Below, piece by piece: positions 17,171 to 27,800 of a stretch of 64,000 nucleotides of DNA. Source of the stretch: Leeuwenhoekiella polynyae (GTDB lineage Bacteria > Bacteroidota > Bacteroidia > Flavobacteriales > Flavobacteriaceae); the NCBI RefSeq assembly GCF_004104075.1, contig NZ_QOVK01000001.1, positions 558,001-622,000 of the forward strand. Reading direction: 5' to 3'. The translations under genes were made by a program, and so were the position numbers. The first letter of the stretch is position 1, and each line of letters starts with the position of its first letter. The notes below the pieces were generated by a model. The model made no database searches. It was given only the letters and a program-made list of their open reading frames with translations, and had not been told where the DNA came from.

Positions 17171-17838
17171 ATTGGGAACCGCTACTTTTAACTTTTAAAC
17201 TTGCGCTGTTCACTACAGTAATTTTGATCTTAATAGGTATTCCTGTCGCATACTGGTTAAGCAATACGAAGTCTCGGTTAAAACCTGTTTTTGAAACTTT
17301 GGTAAGTATGCCGCTGGTTTTACCACCCACCGTTTTAGGTTTTTATTTTTTGATGGCTTTTAGTCCTAATAATACATTTGGTAACTGGCTTGACGAATGG
17401 TTGGGAATCAAATTGGTTTTTTCATTCAGCGGTCTGGTAATTGCATCTGTAATTTACAGTTTGCCATTTATGGTTCATCCAGTACAATCAGGTTTAAGCG
17501 GTATTTCAAGATCTATAACCGAAGCTTCTTTTGTTATGGGAAAGTCTAAATGGGAAACACTTTTAAAAGTTCAATTACCTCAAATCAAACCAGCTTTGCT
17601 TACTGGTATTGTGCTGTCTTTTGCGCATACGGTGGGGGAGTTTGGCGTGGTGCTAATGATAGGCGGTAATATTCCCGGAAAGACTAAAGTTGCATCAATT
17701 GCGATTTATGATGAGGTAGAAGCGTTGAATTATGACGCGGCTAATTTTTATTCACTCGTTTTATTTGCCATAACTTTTTGCATTCTCTTATCGGTTTATC
17801 TGGTTAATGGTAATTACTTTAAAGGCTTTTGGAAATGA
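17167..17838 (+). CDS. modB: Molybdate ABC transporter permease
   Basis: A 223-residue inner membrane permease with about five helices. The EAA coupling motif is visible as EASFVMGKSKWETLLKVQLPQIKP near residues 119-142, and MPLVLPPTVLGFYFL near 43-57 is typical of ModB. It overlaps both neighbours (4 bp with the Mop gene, 10 bp with modC). Confidence 0.93.
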   Translation: MNWEPLLLTFKLALFTTVILILIGIPVAYWLSNTKSRLKPVFETLVSMPLVLPPTVLGFYFLMAFSPNNTFGNWLDEWLGIKLVFSFSGLVIASVIYSLPFMVHPVQSGLSGISRSITEASFVMGKSKWETLLKVQLPQIKPALLTGIVLSFAHTVGEFGVVLMIGGNIPGKTKVASIAIYDEVEALNYDAANFYSLVLFAITFCILLSVYLVNGNYFKGFWK

Positions 17839-18713
17839 TAAAACTAGATATTAGTAAAGAATTGCGGGGCGCTACGGGAACGATGATACTTCGGTTAAAT
17901 TTAAATATCAAAAGTGAGCAATTTATTACGCTATACGGTCCGTCAGGAGTAGGAAAAACATCTGTGTTAAGAATGATAAGTGGTTTGATGCAACCCGATT
18001 TTGGACAGATTTGTGTTGAAGAGGAAACATGGTTTGATACCAAAACTAAAGTCAATTTTAGTCCGCAAAAGCGGAAGGTGGGTTACGTATTTCAAGATTA
18101 TGCATTGTTTCCGCATATGACGGTTTTAGAGAATTTAAATTTCGCGAAAGCGAAAAATCAAAACAATAGTTCAATTTCAGATCTCATAGAAATAATGGAA
18201 TTGGAGCAACTGCAAACCCGCAAACCCGAAACCCTAAGTGGTGGACAAAAACAACGCGTAGCACTGGCACGCGCATTAGTACAAAAACCGAAGATTTTAT
18301 TATTAGATGAACCACTAGCTGCTTTAGACAGCGCAATACGTCACAAACTACAAGGGTATTTAAAAAAAGTACATCAAGAATTTAAGCTCACAACAATTTT
18401 AGTCTCTCATGATGTAGGGGAGATTGTGAAGCTGACAGATTATGTCTATCAGTTAGAAGAAGGAAAAGTACTCAAGCAAGGAACACCTGAAGCTATTTTT
18501 ATAGACCAAAGCCTGAGTGGAAAATTTAAGTTTACCGGCGAAGTTTTAAAAATTCAACAAGAAGAGATTATAAGTGTTGTAACGGTGCGAATTCACACAG
18601 ATGTGGTCAAGGTTGTCGTTCAGCACGAAGAAGCATCAAATCTAACCATAGGTGACAAGGTATTGGTTCTTTCTAAAGCATTCAAGCCTTTGCTTTATAA
18701 AATAGAAGCATAA
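17829..18713 (+). CDS. modC: Molybdate ABC transporter ATPase
   Basis: A 294-residue ATPase that drives molybdate import. Walker A is GPSGVGKTS near residues 38-46, the ABC signature is LSGGQKQRVALARAL near 136-150, Walker B is ILLLDEP near 157-163, and the switch His follows in LVSHD. Residues about 235-294 form a C-terminal TOBE domain. The coding region contains at 18140-18155 the 16-bp palindromic repeat TTTCGCGAAAGCGAAA (encoding FAKAK), in a segment that varies between ModC proteins. Confidence 0.93.
   Translation: MEMIKLDISKELRGATGTMILRLNLNIKSEQFITLYGPSGVGKTSVLRMISGLMQPDFGQICVEEETWFDTKTKVNFSPQKRKVGYVFQDYALFPHMTVLENLNFAKAKNQNNSSISDLIEIMELEQLQTRKPETLSGGQKQRVALARALVQKPKILLLDEPLAALDSAIRHKLQGYLKKVHQEFKLTTILVSHDVGEIVKLTDYVYQLEEGKVLKQGTPEAIFIDQSLSGKFKFTGEVLKIQQEEIISVVTVRIHTDVVKVVVQHEEASNLTIGDKVLVLSKAFKPLLYKIEA
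18140..18155. repeat. 16-bp palindromic repeat, copy 1 (inside modC)
   Basis: TTTCGCGAAAGCGAAA is identical to the copy at 45521-45536. It is an interrupted palindrome (TTCGC-gaaa-GCGAA). Finding it in frame inside a coding region points to an iterated genomic element. Confidence 0.6.
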
Positions 18714-18737
18714 ATGTTCAAGTTGTAATAATGAAAA

Positions 18738-18767
18738 AATCCGGAATGCCTTTCAACATACCGGATT
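18738..18767. terminator. Weak hairpin between modC and fbp
   Basis: AATCCGG (18738-18744) pairs with CCGGATT (18761-18767) across a 16-nt loop in the convergent gap. It could end both genes; there is no long T-run. Confidence 0.4.
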
Positions 18768-18790
18768 CTCAAAATTGATTTGAACGCTAA

Positions 18791-19798
18791 TTAATCTTCC
18801 TGGTTTAAAAACCATTCTATTTTTTCAACTTCTGTTTTACAGCCGCAATAAAAAGGAGCACGCTCGTGCAATTCAGAAGGTATTCTTTCCATAATACGGC
18901 CATAACCGTCAGAGCATTTTCCCCCGGCCTGCTCTGCTAAAAAAGCCATAGGGTTACATTCATACAGCAAACGTAGTTTTCCGTTAGGAGACTTGGTGCC
19001 TTCCGGGTATAAAAATACACCACCTTGAATCATATTTCGGTGAAAGTCTGCAACCATAGAGCCGCAATAACGCGCCGAGAAAGGCCTGTTGTCTTCCTCA
19101 TCTAATTCCTGAACCCACTTTATAAACTTTTTAATTCCACCGGGAAAATGCACATAATTACCTTCATTAATTGAGTAAGTTCTTCCAGATTCTGGAAACA
19201 TCATGTCTGGATGCGATAAAAAGAAAGATCCTATTCCCGGATCAAAAGTAAAACCGTGTGTACCACTGCCTGTAGTATAAACCAACATCGTAGAAGTGCC
19301 ATAGATGATGTAGCCGGCAGCAACTTGATTGATACCGGGTTGAATAAAATCTTCTAAAGTCACTGGAGTTCCCAAAGGACTAATGCGACGATAGATACTA
19401 AAAATTGTACCCACAGTGATATCTACATCAATATTTGAAGAACCGTCAAGCGGGTCTATGAGCACTACATAGTTGGCATTTTTATGACGCTCTTCGTTAA
19501 AAACGATAAAATCTTCAAGCTCTTCAGAGGCCAGGCCACAAATATCTCCACGATCACGTAACGTGCTAATGAACATGTCGTTTGCAAGAATGTCTAACTT
19601 AGCTTGTACTTCGCCTTGCACATTTTCTTTACCTGCTTTTCCGCGTATTTCTGCCAGTCCGGCTTTATTGATTTCCTGATTTACCATTTTTCCCGCAAGT
19701 CTGATCGCACTTAAAAGCGAGGTGAGTTCGCCTTTTGCGTAGGGAAAATCTTTTTGGTTTTGAATGATAAACTCGCCTAAAGTGATGTGTCTTTCCAT
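18791..19798 (-). CDS. fbp: Fructose-1,6-bisphosphatase class I
   Basis: Hydrolyses fructose-1,6-bisphosphate to fructose-6-phosphate, the committed step of gluconeogenesis. The 335-residue protein shows the metal and phosphate site [18 protein letters not shown] (split about residues 113-130), the upstream Glu pair in [10 protein letters not shown], and the sugar-phosphate site near [14 protein letters not shown] and [15 protein letters not shown]. It starts at ATG with a 312-bp upstream region that carries a LacI-type operator 69-84 bp from the start codon, identical in pattern to those of the pectin regulator. Confidence 0.95.
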   Translation of the reverse strand: MERHITLGEFIIQNQKDFPYAKGELTSLLSAIRLAGKMVNQEINKAGLAEIRGKAGKENVQGEVQAKLDILANDMFISTLRDRGDICGLASEELEDFIVFNEERHKNANYVVLIDPLDGSSNIDVDITVGTIFSIYRRISPLGTPVTLEDFIQPGINQVAAGYIIYGTSTMLVYTTGSGTHGFTFDPGIGSFFLSHPDMMFPESGRTYSINEGNYVHFPGGIKKFIKWVQELDEEDNRPFSARYCGSMVADFHRNMIQGGVFLYPEGTKSPNGKLRLLYECNPMAFLAEQAGGKCSDGYGRIMERIPSELHERAPFYCGCKTEVEKIEWFLNQED

Positions 19799-20111
19799 AG
19801 TTTCTGGTGATCGTAGTTGGTGTAGAATAACAAGTATTTAAACTGATACATTATAAAAAATGTTTTTTGCAATCGATTACAAGTTGATTTTTATGTGAAT
19901 TTTGCAATAATTCATACAGTAAATTTAATTTAAAGTTTTGGGATTTCAGGTTAATTTGTCACACAATTATCCTAATCTAGAATGAATTTTTATAGCAGAA
20001 CTAAAGTTGAAGGGTTTTTATAAATAGAGAGTTCATATAAGTTTTAAAATAAGCATAAAACGGAAGCTATCTTTTTAAAAACCACTAATTTCGAAGGTAA
20101 TTAATCATGCT
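19799..20111. other. Divergent intergenic region between fbp and the NADH dehydrogenase gene
   Basis: A 313-bp AT-rich gap holding both promoters. Besides the operator at 19867-19882, TAATTTCG (near 20087-20094) is a one-mismatch -7 element 17 bp before the ndh start. No other gene or structure was seen. Confidence 0.5.
19867..19882. promoter_or_regulatory. LacI-type operator upstream of fbp
   Basis: TTGCAATCGATTACAA is a 16-bp palindrome with a perfect AATCGATT core and one asymmetric position. It combines the half-sites of the operators at 2088-2103 and 2272-2287, which supports recognition by the same or a closely related LacI protein. Confidence 0.6.
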
Positions 20112-21377
20112 ATGAGTAAACACGTCGTAATAATAGGAGGAGGCTTCGCAGGGATCAATCTTGCTAAAAAACTTTGTAAGTCTTCAGCCTTTGAAATCAC
20201 TTTGGTAGATAAAAACAATTACAATTTTTTTCCTCCATTATTGTATCAGGTGTCAACCGGTTTTTTAGACCCATCAAGTATTACGTTTCCATTTAGAAAT
20301 CTGTTTAGAGATCAAAAGAATTTCAGATTTAGAATGGGTACTTTTTTAGAGGTTAATCCACAAGCAAAGACGATTACTTTAGATAATGGTGAACTCACTT
20401 ATGATTATTTGGTACTAGCTACGGGTACGCAAACTAACTTTTTTGGTCTTGATCAGATAGAGAAGCATGCGATACCAATGAAAACTCTTGAAGATGCTCT
20501 TCATATGCGTAATTTATTATTGCAGCGTCTTGAAGAGGCCACGCGCATAGACGATAAATCACAGCGCTTACCTTATTTAAATATGGTGATTGCAGGAGGA
20601 GGGCCTACCGGTGTTGAGATTTCTGGTGTATTTGCTGAGTTGCGCAACAACACAATACGTAAAGAATTCCCAGAATTAGTAGGTAGTGGTTCTAGAATTT
20701 ATTTAATAAATGGAGGTGGGGAGTTATTATCACCAATGAGTGAAAAGAGTCAAAAGTATACTCTCAAAGAATTGGAAGGAATGGGGGTTGAGGTGCTACT
20801 CAATACGCGCGTGGTAGATTTTGATGGAGAAAAAGTAATGATGAAAGACGGCTCGCATATCTACAGTAAAAACCTGATATGGGCAACGGGTGTTACCGCT
20901 TATCGCTTTAACGGTTTACCTGAAGAGATTTATCAACGTGGTAATCGCATACAAGTTAATGGTATCAATCAGGTACATGGCTTTGAAACTATTTATGCCT
21001 TAGGGGATTCATCTATAAGCACTTCAGATCCTAATTTTCCTACGGGGCATCCGCAATTAGCTCAGGTAGCTATGCAACAGGGAAGAGCATTAGCTAAAAA
21101 CTTAAAAGCACTGGAAGCCGGAAAACAAATAAAAACATTTAAGTATACAGATAAAGGATCTATGGCTATTATAGGAAGTAGTAAGGCGGTAGCAGATCTA
21201 CCGAAACCCAATTTACACTTTAATGGATTCATTGCGTGGTTCATTTGGTTGTTTGTTCATCTATTTGCGCTAATCGATTATCGAAACCGTGTACGAACTT
21301 TTTACAATTGGTCTACAGAGTACCTGAGTAAAAATCAAGATCTTCGTTTAATAATCCGACCTATTAAAAATAAATAA
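20112..21377 (+). CDS. Type II NADH dehydrogenase (NDH-2), FAD-dependent
   Basis: Oxidises NADH and passes electrons to menaquinone without pumping protons. The 421 residues show an N-terminal FAD-binding VIIGGGFAGINLAK, a second dinucleotide site MVIAGGGPTGVEISG near residues 158-172, the FAD-binding TIYALGDSS near 293-301, and a C-terminal hydrophobic anchor (FNGFIAWFIWLFVHLFALIDY is split about residues 374-395). The quinone-site AQVAMQQGR stretch is present. Confidence 0.9.
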   Translation: MSKHVVIIGGGFAGINLAKKLCKSSAFEITLVDKNNYNFFPPLLYQVSTGFLDPSSITFPFRNLFRDQKNFRFRMGTFLEVNPQAKTITLDNGELTYDYLVLATGTQTNFFGLDQIEKHAIPMKTLEDALHMRNLLLQRLEEATRIDDKSQRLPYLNMVIAGGGPTGVEISGVFAELRNNTIRKEFPELVGSGSRIYLINGGGELLSPMSEKSQKYTLKELEGMGVEVLLNTRVVDFDGEKVMMKDGSHIYSKNLIWATGVTAYRFNGLPEEIYQRGNRIQVNGINQVHGFETIYALGDSSISTSDPNFPTGHPQLAQVAMQQGRALAKNLKALEAGKQIKTFKYTDKGSMAIIGSSKAVADLPKPNLHFNGFIAWFIWLFVHLFALIDYRNRVRTFYNWSTEYLSKNQDLRLIIRPIKNK

Positions 21378-21389
21378 TTTTTAATAGGT
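21359..21389. terminator. Hairpin at the end of the NDH-2 gene
   Basis: ACCTATTAAAAAT (21359-21371) pairs perfectly with ATTTTTAATAGGT (21377-21389) across the stop codon. It is AT-rich without a T-tail, so termination is only likely. Confidence 0.5.
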
Positions 21390-21887
21390 TAAATCTTACA
21401 AGTGTTTATAAGCTTAACGCTAAGTGGATTTAATTGAATCTATCACGTACTATAAATTCCATTTTGTCGGTTAAAATATAAATATATCTGATTATCAGAA
21501 TTTTAAAACAATTTGTACTTGTAAATAGCTACTGAAAATGTTTTAAACTCACTAATTTTTTGATGATTATCAAAAAAATAAACTTGTACAAAATTATTAA
21601 TTTACCCAACTAAAACGATAAACGTTTTGCTTTTTATCGATGTTAATTTCATTTTGTGGATTGATTTCCTAATTTTATTCTAAATAATTTGAATTACTCA
21701 TTCTCCAGAGTAAACGTTCAACCTTTAGCCCAACTTTAAATTTCCATTTAAAGATTTAAGGTTTTTACCCCTAAGTAAAAAAAGAACGCCAACTGACTGG
21801 CTGATAAGTGCTTACGCTTTTCGGCATAGGGTTCTTTTGTTCAGATTTTAATGTTTTTGAAACCTCTCAAACCAAAACACTTGTATT
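21390..21887. promoter_or_regulatory. Long upstream region of the adhesin operon with a structured leader
   Basis: About 500 bp without a gene. An interrupted palindrome AAAACG-ataaa-CGTTTT lies at 21612-21628. At 21780-21838 the RNA can form an outer helix (AAAAGAAC with GTTCTTTT) that encloses two small hairpins, GCCA/TGGC (21788-21801) and TAA/TTA, giving a three-way junction that ends 49 bp before the start codon. The rest is AT-rich with no other signal. Confidence 0.45.
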
Positions 21888-24800
21888 ATGGTGAACTTTA
21901 CTTACCGAAATTTTTATTTCAGAATTACAATTTTACTGCTATTGTTATGTAGTGGTGAGATTGCTGCTCAAACACGGACTTTTGCGACTCAACTGGTTGA
22001 TGTCGACCCGGTAGCCGGACATGTGACTAATGCTTCTGCAGCACATGATGGAAATCTAGCAACAGCTGCAACAGTGAGGGCCTCCTCTGGTATTTTGGCA
22101 GGTATTGGCGCATATAGTGGCTATATTGAAGTAGGATATGCCTCGCCAGTACCGGCAAATACGACAAGTTTTATAAGAATTGATACCGAAGATGATTTGT
22201 TGCGAGTTCTCCTTGGTGGTGGCTTGGGCGAATTGCTGAGTGATGTTTTAGGAGCAGTACTTATAGGCAATCAAGAATTTACAGTTGAAGCAAAAAGTAG
22301 CTCAACTACAGTTCTAAGTGCAGATTCAACAGATCCTAATACTTTTGACACCCCTAGAGTACGGGTTGTTACTAATGCCGCTGGAGAAATGTTTATAGCA
22401 ATGACTCCTTCGGTATCGTACAGCAGTATCCGTATTACAAATAGTATAGGTTCCTTATTAGGTTTGGGAAATACCAGAACGCTAGATGTAAGAGGTGTGT
22501 TTTATTCCTCAGGAGTGGGTGTTTGTAATGAGCCTGCATATACTTCCTATGATGGAGATGGTTTGAGCCTTGATTTATTAGAGTTAGGCGGTGCAGGAGT
22601 AATTGATCCTCAGAATGGAATTGATTCAGATCCATTAACCTTTTCTCAATTAAGCCTAGGAGTTCTTGATGTTGCAGCTTCTATAGAACAGATAATATAT
22701 TTTGATACACCATCTCAACCTACAGAAGATTTTAAGATTAGTTTAAAAATTGATCCTACATTATTAGCTGTGGGTGTTGCTAATAATATAGAATTTGAAG
22801 CGTATAATGGATCTACTTTAGTTTCTACGTCAAGTCTTTCATCCCTATTAAATCTTGATTTATTAGGACTATTGCAAGGCGGTGCTGTCGCGCAGGTTCC
22901 CTTTAATGTTTCAGGCCCTGCAGACCGCATTGTTGTTCGTTATAATTCCCTTTTAGGGGTAAACCTTTTTCAACGATTAGATTTATACGATGTAGCCATC
23001 ACTTCTGGTATCCCTATAATTGCTGCTGCTTCTCAGGATGTAGAAGTTTGTGAGGGAGGTACTGCAGATCTGGTAGCGACAACTGCTACTGCAGGTGCAG
23101 AATTACGCTGGTATGATGCGCCAACAGGCGGTAATTTATTAGCAACAGTAGCCAGTGGAGATGCTTTTACTACACCGGTTTTAACTGAAGATACAAGCTT
23201 TTATGTCTCTTCATTTGTAACAGGCTGTGCCGAAGAATCAGCTCGTGTAGCTGTTGAAGTTACAGTGAATCCGTTACCGGAATCCGAAGATATCACCGTA
23301 CTTGGTTTAGATCTTCCTATTTGTATTCCTGAAATCTTAAACATTGTACCCACTACTACTTTAAACGGAAGCTTCAATTATTATCTGGATGCAAACGGAA
23401 CCTTACCGATCACAGATGGGTTGGTAGATGACGGAATCACGTATACCATCAATGCTGATGGAGAATTAGAAGTAGAAGGATTGACCGAAGCTGATAGTCC
23501 GTTTACGGTTTATGTAAGTTTAGTAGACGCAGCAACCGGTTGTGAGAATGCACCGGGCGATCTAAAAGTGGTTGAAGTAACTCTGGATGGCGGACCGCAA
23601 CCCACAATAACATTAGATCCTGTAACTGCAGACAACATCATCAATGCAACAGAGGCCGGGACTACAATTACCTTAAGCGGTAGTATAGGAGGTGATGCAG
23701 AAGTAGGTGATGCTGTTATAGTAACGGTTAACACTTTTGAGTATCCAACAACCGTAGCTACAGGTTTAGTCTTTTCAGTAGATGTACCAGGTACACAACT
23801 GGTAGCAGATGATGATTTGACCGTAGAGGCTGAAGTTACCGCTCAAAATGTACTCTTATGTGAGACAACAGTTGCTACGACTCAGGTTTATACAGTAGAC
23901 CTTATCGATCCTACAACTCCCACAGTTGATTTCTTAACTACGAATGATAATACACCTACAATTACCGGAACTGCAGATTCAACAGATGACTTAACAGTAA
24001 CTGTAGATGGTATAACGTATAGTGAGGGAGATGGTAATTTAATAGACAATGGTGATGACACCTGGAGTCTGACCATACCGGCAGCAAATGCTTTAGCCGA
24101 TGCGACTTATGATGTAGTGGCAGTAGCTTCAGATACAGCAGGTAACACTGCTGCCGATGGAACTACTGATGAACTTATCATCGACACAACGCCTCCTACG
24201 GTACCAACTGTAGATTTCTTAACGACGAATGATAGTACTCCGACTATTACGGGAACAGCTGATTCCGCAGATGATTTGACTGTTGTGGTTGATGGAGTAA
24301 CCTATACTGAGGGTGATGGAAATCTTATAGATAATGGCAACGATACGTGGAGATTAATAATTCCGGCAGGAAATGCTTTAGCTGACGGAACTTACGATGT
24401 GATGGCCACTGCAACCGATACGGCGGGTAATACTTCAATGGATGTGACAGTTGATGAATTGGTTATTGACCCAACCGCCCCAACGATTCCTACTGTAGAT
24501 TTCTTAACTACTAATGATACAACCCCAACCATTACGGGAACTGCAGATTCAGTAGATGACTTGACTGTTGTGGTTGATGGAGTAACGTACACTGAGGGTG
24601 ATGAAAACTTAACCGATAATGGAGATGATACGTGGAGTTTAACTATTCCTAGTCCGTTATCAGAAGGTGTTTATGATGTAATGGCCAGTACTACTGATGT
24701 AGCTAGTAATGTTTCAGTAGATGCAACTTTTGATGAGCTAACAATAGATTTAACAGCCCCAACAGTTCCCACAGTTGATTTTTTAACCACCAATGATACT

Positions 24801-27800
24801 ACTCCGACGATTACCGGAACTGCAGACTCAGTAGATGACTTGACTGTTATGGTTGATGGAGTAACCTATACTGAAGGGGATGGAAACTTAACCGATAACG
24901 ACGATAATACATGGACGTTAGTTATTCCGGCAGGAAATGCTTTAGCTGATGGTACGTATGATGTGATGGCAACCGCCACCGATGCAGCTGGTAATACTTC
25001 GATGGATGCTACAGTTGATGAGTTGACTATCGATACGATGGCACCTACTGTTCCTACTGTTGATCTTTTAACCACAAATGATAATACACCTACCATAACA
25101 GGAACAGCTGATTCCGCTGATGATTTGACTGTTGTGGTTGATGGAGTAACCTATACTGAAGGAGACGGCAACTTAACCGATAACGGCGATAATACGTGGA
25201 CGTTGGTTATTCCGGCAGGAAATGCTTTAGCAGATGGTACGTATGATGTGATGGTTACTGCGACTGATACCGCTGGTAATACTTCGACGGATGCTACAGT
25301 GGATGAATTGACCATTGATACGATGGCCCCAACGATTCCAACTGTAGATTTCTTAACTACAAATGATACTACTCCGACGATTACGGGGACAGCAGATTCT
25401 ATAGATGATTTGACCGTTGTGGTTGATGGAGTAACCTATACTGAAGGAGACGGCAACTTAACCGATAACGGTGATGATACCTGGACATTGGTTATTCCGG
25501 CAGGAAATGCTTTAGCTGATGGGACTTATGATGTAATGGCTACTGCTACTGATGCTGCTGGCAATACTTCGATGGATGCAACTACCGATGAATTGACCAT
25601 TGATACAATGGTGCCTACGGTTCCTACTGTAGATTTCTTGACTACGAATGATAATACACCTACCATAACAGGAACAGCTGATTCTATTGATGATTTGACT
25701 GTTGTGGTTGATGGAGTAACCTATACTGAGGGTGATGGAAATCTTATAGATAATGGCAACGATACGTGGAGATTAATAATTCCGGCAGGAAATGCTTTAG
25801 CTGATGGCACTTACGATGTGATGGCTACTGCGACTGATGCCGCAGGTAACAGTTCTTCAGACGCAACTACCGATGAATTGACTATCGATGCAATGGCACC
25901 TACGGTTCCAACAGTAGATTTCTTAACTACAAATGATAATACACCTACTATAACAGGAACTGCTGATTCTGTAGATGTGTTGACTGTTGTGGTTGATGGA
26001 GTAACCTATACCGAAGGTGATGGAAACTTAACCGATAATGGCGATGATACCTGGACATTGGTTATTCCGACAGGAAATGCTTTAGCAGATGGTACGTATG
26101 ATGTGATGGCTACTGCGACTGATGCTGCTGGTAATACCTCAATGGATGCAACAGTTGATGAATTGACCATTGATACTGCTGCGCCTACGATTCCTACTGT
26201 TGATCTTTTAACTACAAATGATACTACTCCAACAATTACCGGAACAGCTGATTCCGCAGATGATTTGACTGTTGTGGTTGATGGAGTAACCTATACCGAA
26301 GGTGATGGAAACTTAACCGATAATGGCGATGATACCTGGACATTGGTTATTCCGGCAGGAAATGCTTTAGCTGATGGCACGTATGATGTGATGGCTACTG
26401 CGACTGATGCTGCGGGCAATACCTCGATGGATGCGACAGTAGATGAATTGACCATTGATACTGCTGCGCCTATGATTCCAACAGTAGATTTCTTAACTAC
26501 AAATGATAATACACCTACCATAACAGGAACAGCTGATTCCGCAGATGATTTGACTGTTGTGGTTGATGGAGTAACCTATACTGAAGGAGACGGAAACTTA
26601 ACCGATAACGGCGATGATACGTGGACGTTGGTTATTCCGGCAGGAAATGCTTTAGCAGATGGTACGTATGATGTGATGGCTACAGCTACTGATGCGGCAG
26701 GTAACAGTTCGTCAGATGCAACAGTTGATGAATTGACCATTGATACGATGGCCCCAACGATTCTAACAGTAGATTTCTTAACTACAAATGATACTACTCC
26801 GACGATTACCGGAACAGCTGATTCTGTAGATGAGTTGGCTGTTGTGATTGATGGAGTAACCTATACCGAAGGAGACGGCAACTTAACCGATAATGGTGAT
26901 GATACCTGGACGTTGGTTATTCCGGCAGGAAATGCTTTAACTGCTGGAACTTATGATGTTATGGCTACAGCTACTGATGCGGCAGGTAACAGTTCGTCAG
27001 ATGCAACAGTTGATGAATTGACCATTGATACGATGGCCCCAACGATTCCAACAGTAGATTTCTTAACTACAAATGATACTACTCCGACGATTACCGGAAC
27101 AGCTGATTCTGTAGATGAGTTGACTGTTGTGGTTGATGGAGTAACCTATACCGAAGGAGACGGCAACTTAACCGATAATGGTGATGATACCTGGACGTTG
27201 GTTATTCCGGCAGGAAATGCTTTAACTGATGGAATTTATGATGTGATGGCTACAGCTACTGATGCTGCTGGCAATACTTCAATGGATGCTACAGTAGATG
27301 AATTGACCATTGATACTGCTGCGCCTAAGATTCCTACTGTTGATCTTTTAACTACGAATGATACTACTCCGACTATTACCGGAACTGCTGATTCCGAAGA
27401 TGATTTGACTGTTGTGGTTGATGGAGTAACCTATACTGAAGGAGACGGCAACTTAACCGATAACGGCGATGATACCTGGACGTTAGTTATTCCGGCAGGA
27501 AATGCTTTAGCCGATGGTACGTATGATGTAATGGCCACTGCGACTGATGCTGCTGGTAATACTTCGATGGATGCAACAGTTGATGAGTTGACTATCGATG
27601 CAATGGCACCTACGGATCCTACCGTTGATCTTTTAACTACAAATGATATTACTCCGACGATTACGGGGACAGCTGATTCAGCAGATGATTTGACTGTTGT
27701 GGTTGATGGGGTAACCTATACTGAAGGAGACGGCAACTTAACCGACAATGGTGACGATACGTGGACGTTGGTTATTCCAGCAGGAAATGCTTTAGCTGAT

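Noticed and set aside
21270-21285. CTAATCGATTATCG inside the NDH-2 gene as a LacI operator
   Set aside because: Outer positions do not fit the pattern of the three promoter sites, and it is near the end of a coding region.
23888-26521. Several minus-strand frames of 60-76 codons with similar sequences
   Set aside because: They are antisense shadows of the 285-bp repeats in the adhesin gene; their mutual similarity only reflects that repeat.
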